Part shown: piece by piece, positions 63,889 through 64,000 of the stretch | Position numbering within the stretch: the first letter of the stretch is position 1 | Layout of the letters: each line of letters starts with the position of its first letter | DNA from: Candidatus Methylobacter favarea | GTDB lineage: Bacteria > Pseudomonadota > Gammaproteobacteria > Methylococcales > Methylomonadaceae | Length of the DNA stretch: 64,000 bases | Direction of reading: 5' to 3' | NCBI RefSeq assembly: GCF_902806695.1 | Contig: NZ_CADCXN010000058.1 | Location: forward strand, 62,001-126,000 | Position numbers and translations under genes: made by a program | The notes under the pieces: generated by a model | Databases searched by the model: none | What the model was told of the DNA's origin: nothing | What the model saw: the letters and a program-made list of their open reading frames with translations, nothing else

Positions 63889-64000
63889 TCAGGCGCACAG
63901 CAAAAAACCACCGTCTGAAATACTGCATCAATGACGCGATTGGCCTTGTACCTTCTGTTTTTGGCTTATTAACAGTTGACTTTTTAAGCAAAATCATTAA

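Noticed and set aside
1-64000. CRISPR array, insertion sequence or rRNA operon
   Set aside because: No regularly spaced repeats, no transposase frame with inverted ends and no rRNA signature seen on reading through.

Overview
The window looks like a chromosomal segment of a gammaproteobacterium, most likely a methylotroph of the Methylococcales type. The evidence is a standard gammaproteobacterial housekeeping backbone (gcvR-bcp, cmoA, lptG-lptF/pepA-holC, pilMNOPQ-aroK-aroB-damX-hemE, ponA, cysS, cyclophilin-lpxH) together with a methenyl-tetrahydrofolate cyclohydrolase (FchA) close to the methylotroph enzyme. Genus assignment is inference; no 16S gene or methane monooxygenase is present.

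Layout. 1-6.6 kb: start of an unknown acidic gene (minus), gcvR-like/bcp/phoH, a membrane methyltransferase, cmoA, a PerM-type permease and an RlpA-like lipoprotein. 7-13.9 kb: a stress/regulatory block with a Crp/Fnr-type regulator, ppnN, a small lipoprotein, a GlcG/HbpS-family protein, a proline-rich mini-protein, a lone CheB methylesterase domain, a stress SDR and a Zn-dependent alcohol dehydrogenase. 14.4-28.3 kb: a chemosensory operon in Wsp-like order, cheW / cheR-TPR / cheW / [TonB-dependent receptor / YfiR] / MCP / cheA-REC / cheB, followed after 344 bp by a 1115-residue REC-GAF-PAS-GAF-GGDEF-EAL protein. 28.5-36.3 kb: a ferredoxin-like protein, an EF-hand protein, an intact reading frame that is a collapsed KatE-type catalase, a cation/proton antiporter, an ElaB/YqjD-YqjE-YqjK-YihY envelope block, and SmbP, PRC-barrel and CsbD stress proteins. 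36.6-58.5 kb: an HDOD protein, then LPS export, peptidase, shikimate, haem, cell-division, type IV pilus and peptidoglycan genes. 58.9-64 kb: a decayed tyrosine recombinase beside a tRNA-Pro/Arg/His operon, fchA, cysS, a cyclophilin and lpxH.

The most interesting unit is the chemosensory locus. In known YfiBNR systems a periplasmic YfiR protein restrains a CHASE8-HAMP-GGDEF enzyme (YfiN) and an outer-membrane protein relieves this. Here a YfiR-family protein and an outer-membrane TonB-type receptor lie directly upstream of a receptor whose periplasmic part resembles CHASE8 but whose cytoplasmic part is an MCP signalling hairpin. That MCP sits inside a complete Wsp-like relay (two CheW, CheR-TPR, CheA-REC, CheB). 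The likely output protein has a degenerate GGDEF (SGDYF) and a complete-looking EAL domain, so it should degrade c-di-GMP, the opposite of WspR. I propose an outer-membrane/periplasm-sensing module grafted onto a chemosensory array that lowers c-di-GMP. The gene order and domains are visible; the wiring is inference.

Two remnants are also notable: the KatE-derived 272-residue frame, which keeps catalase N-terminal and C-terminal pieces but lacks the haem core, and the broken integrase next to tRNA-His.
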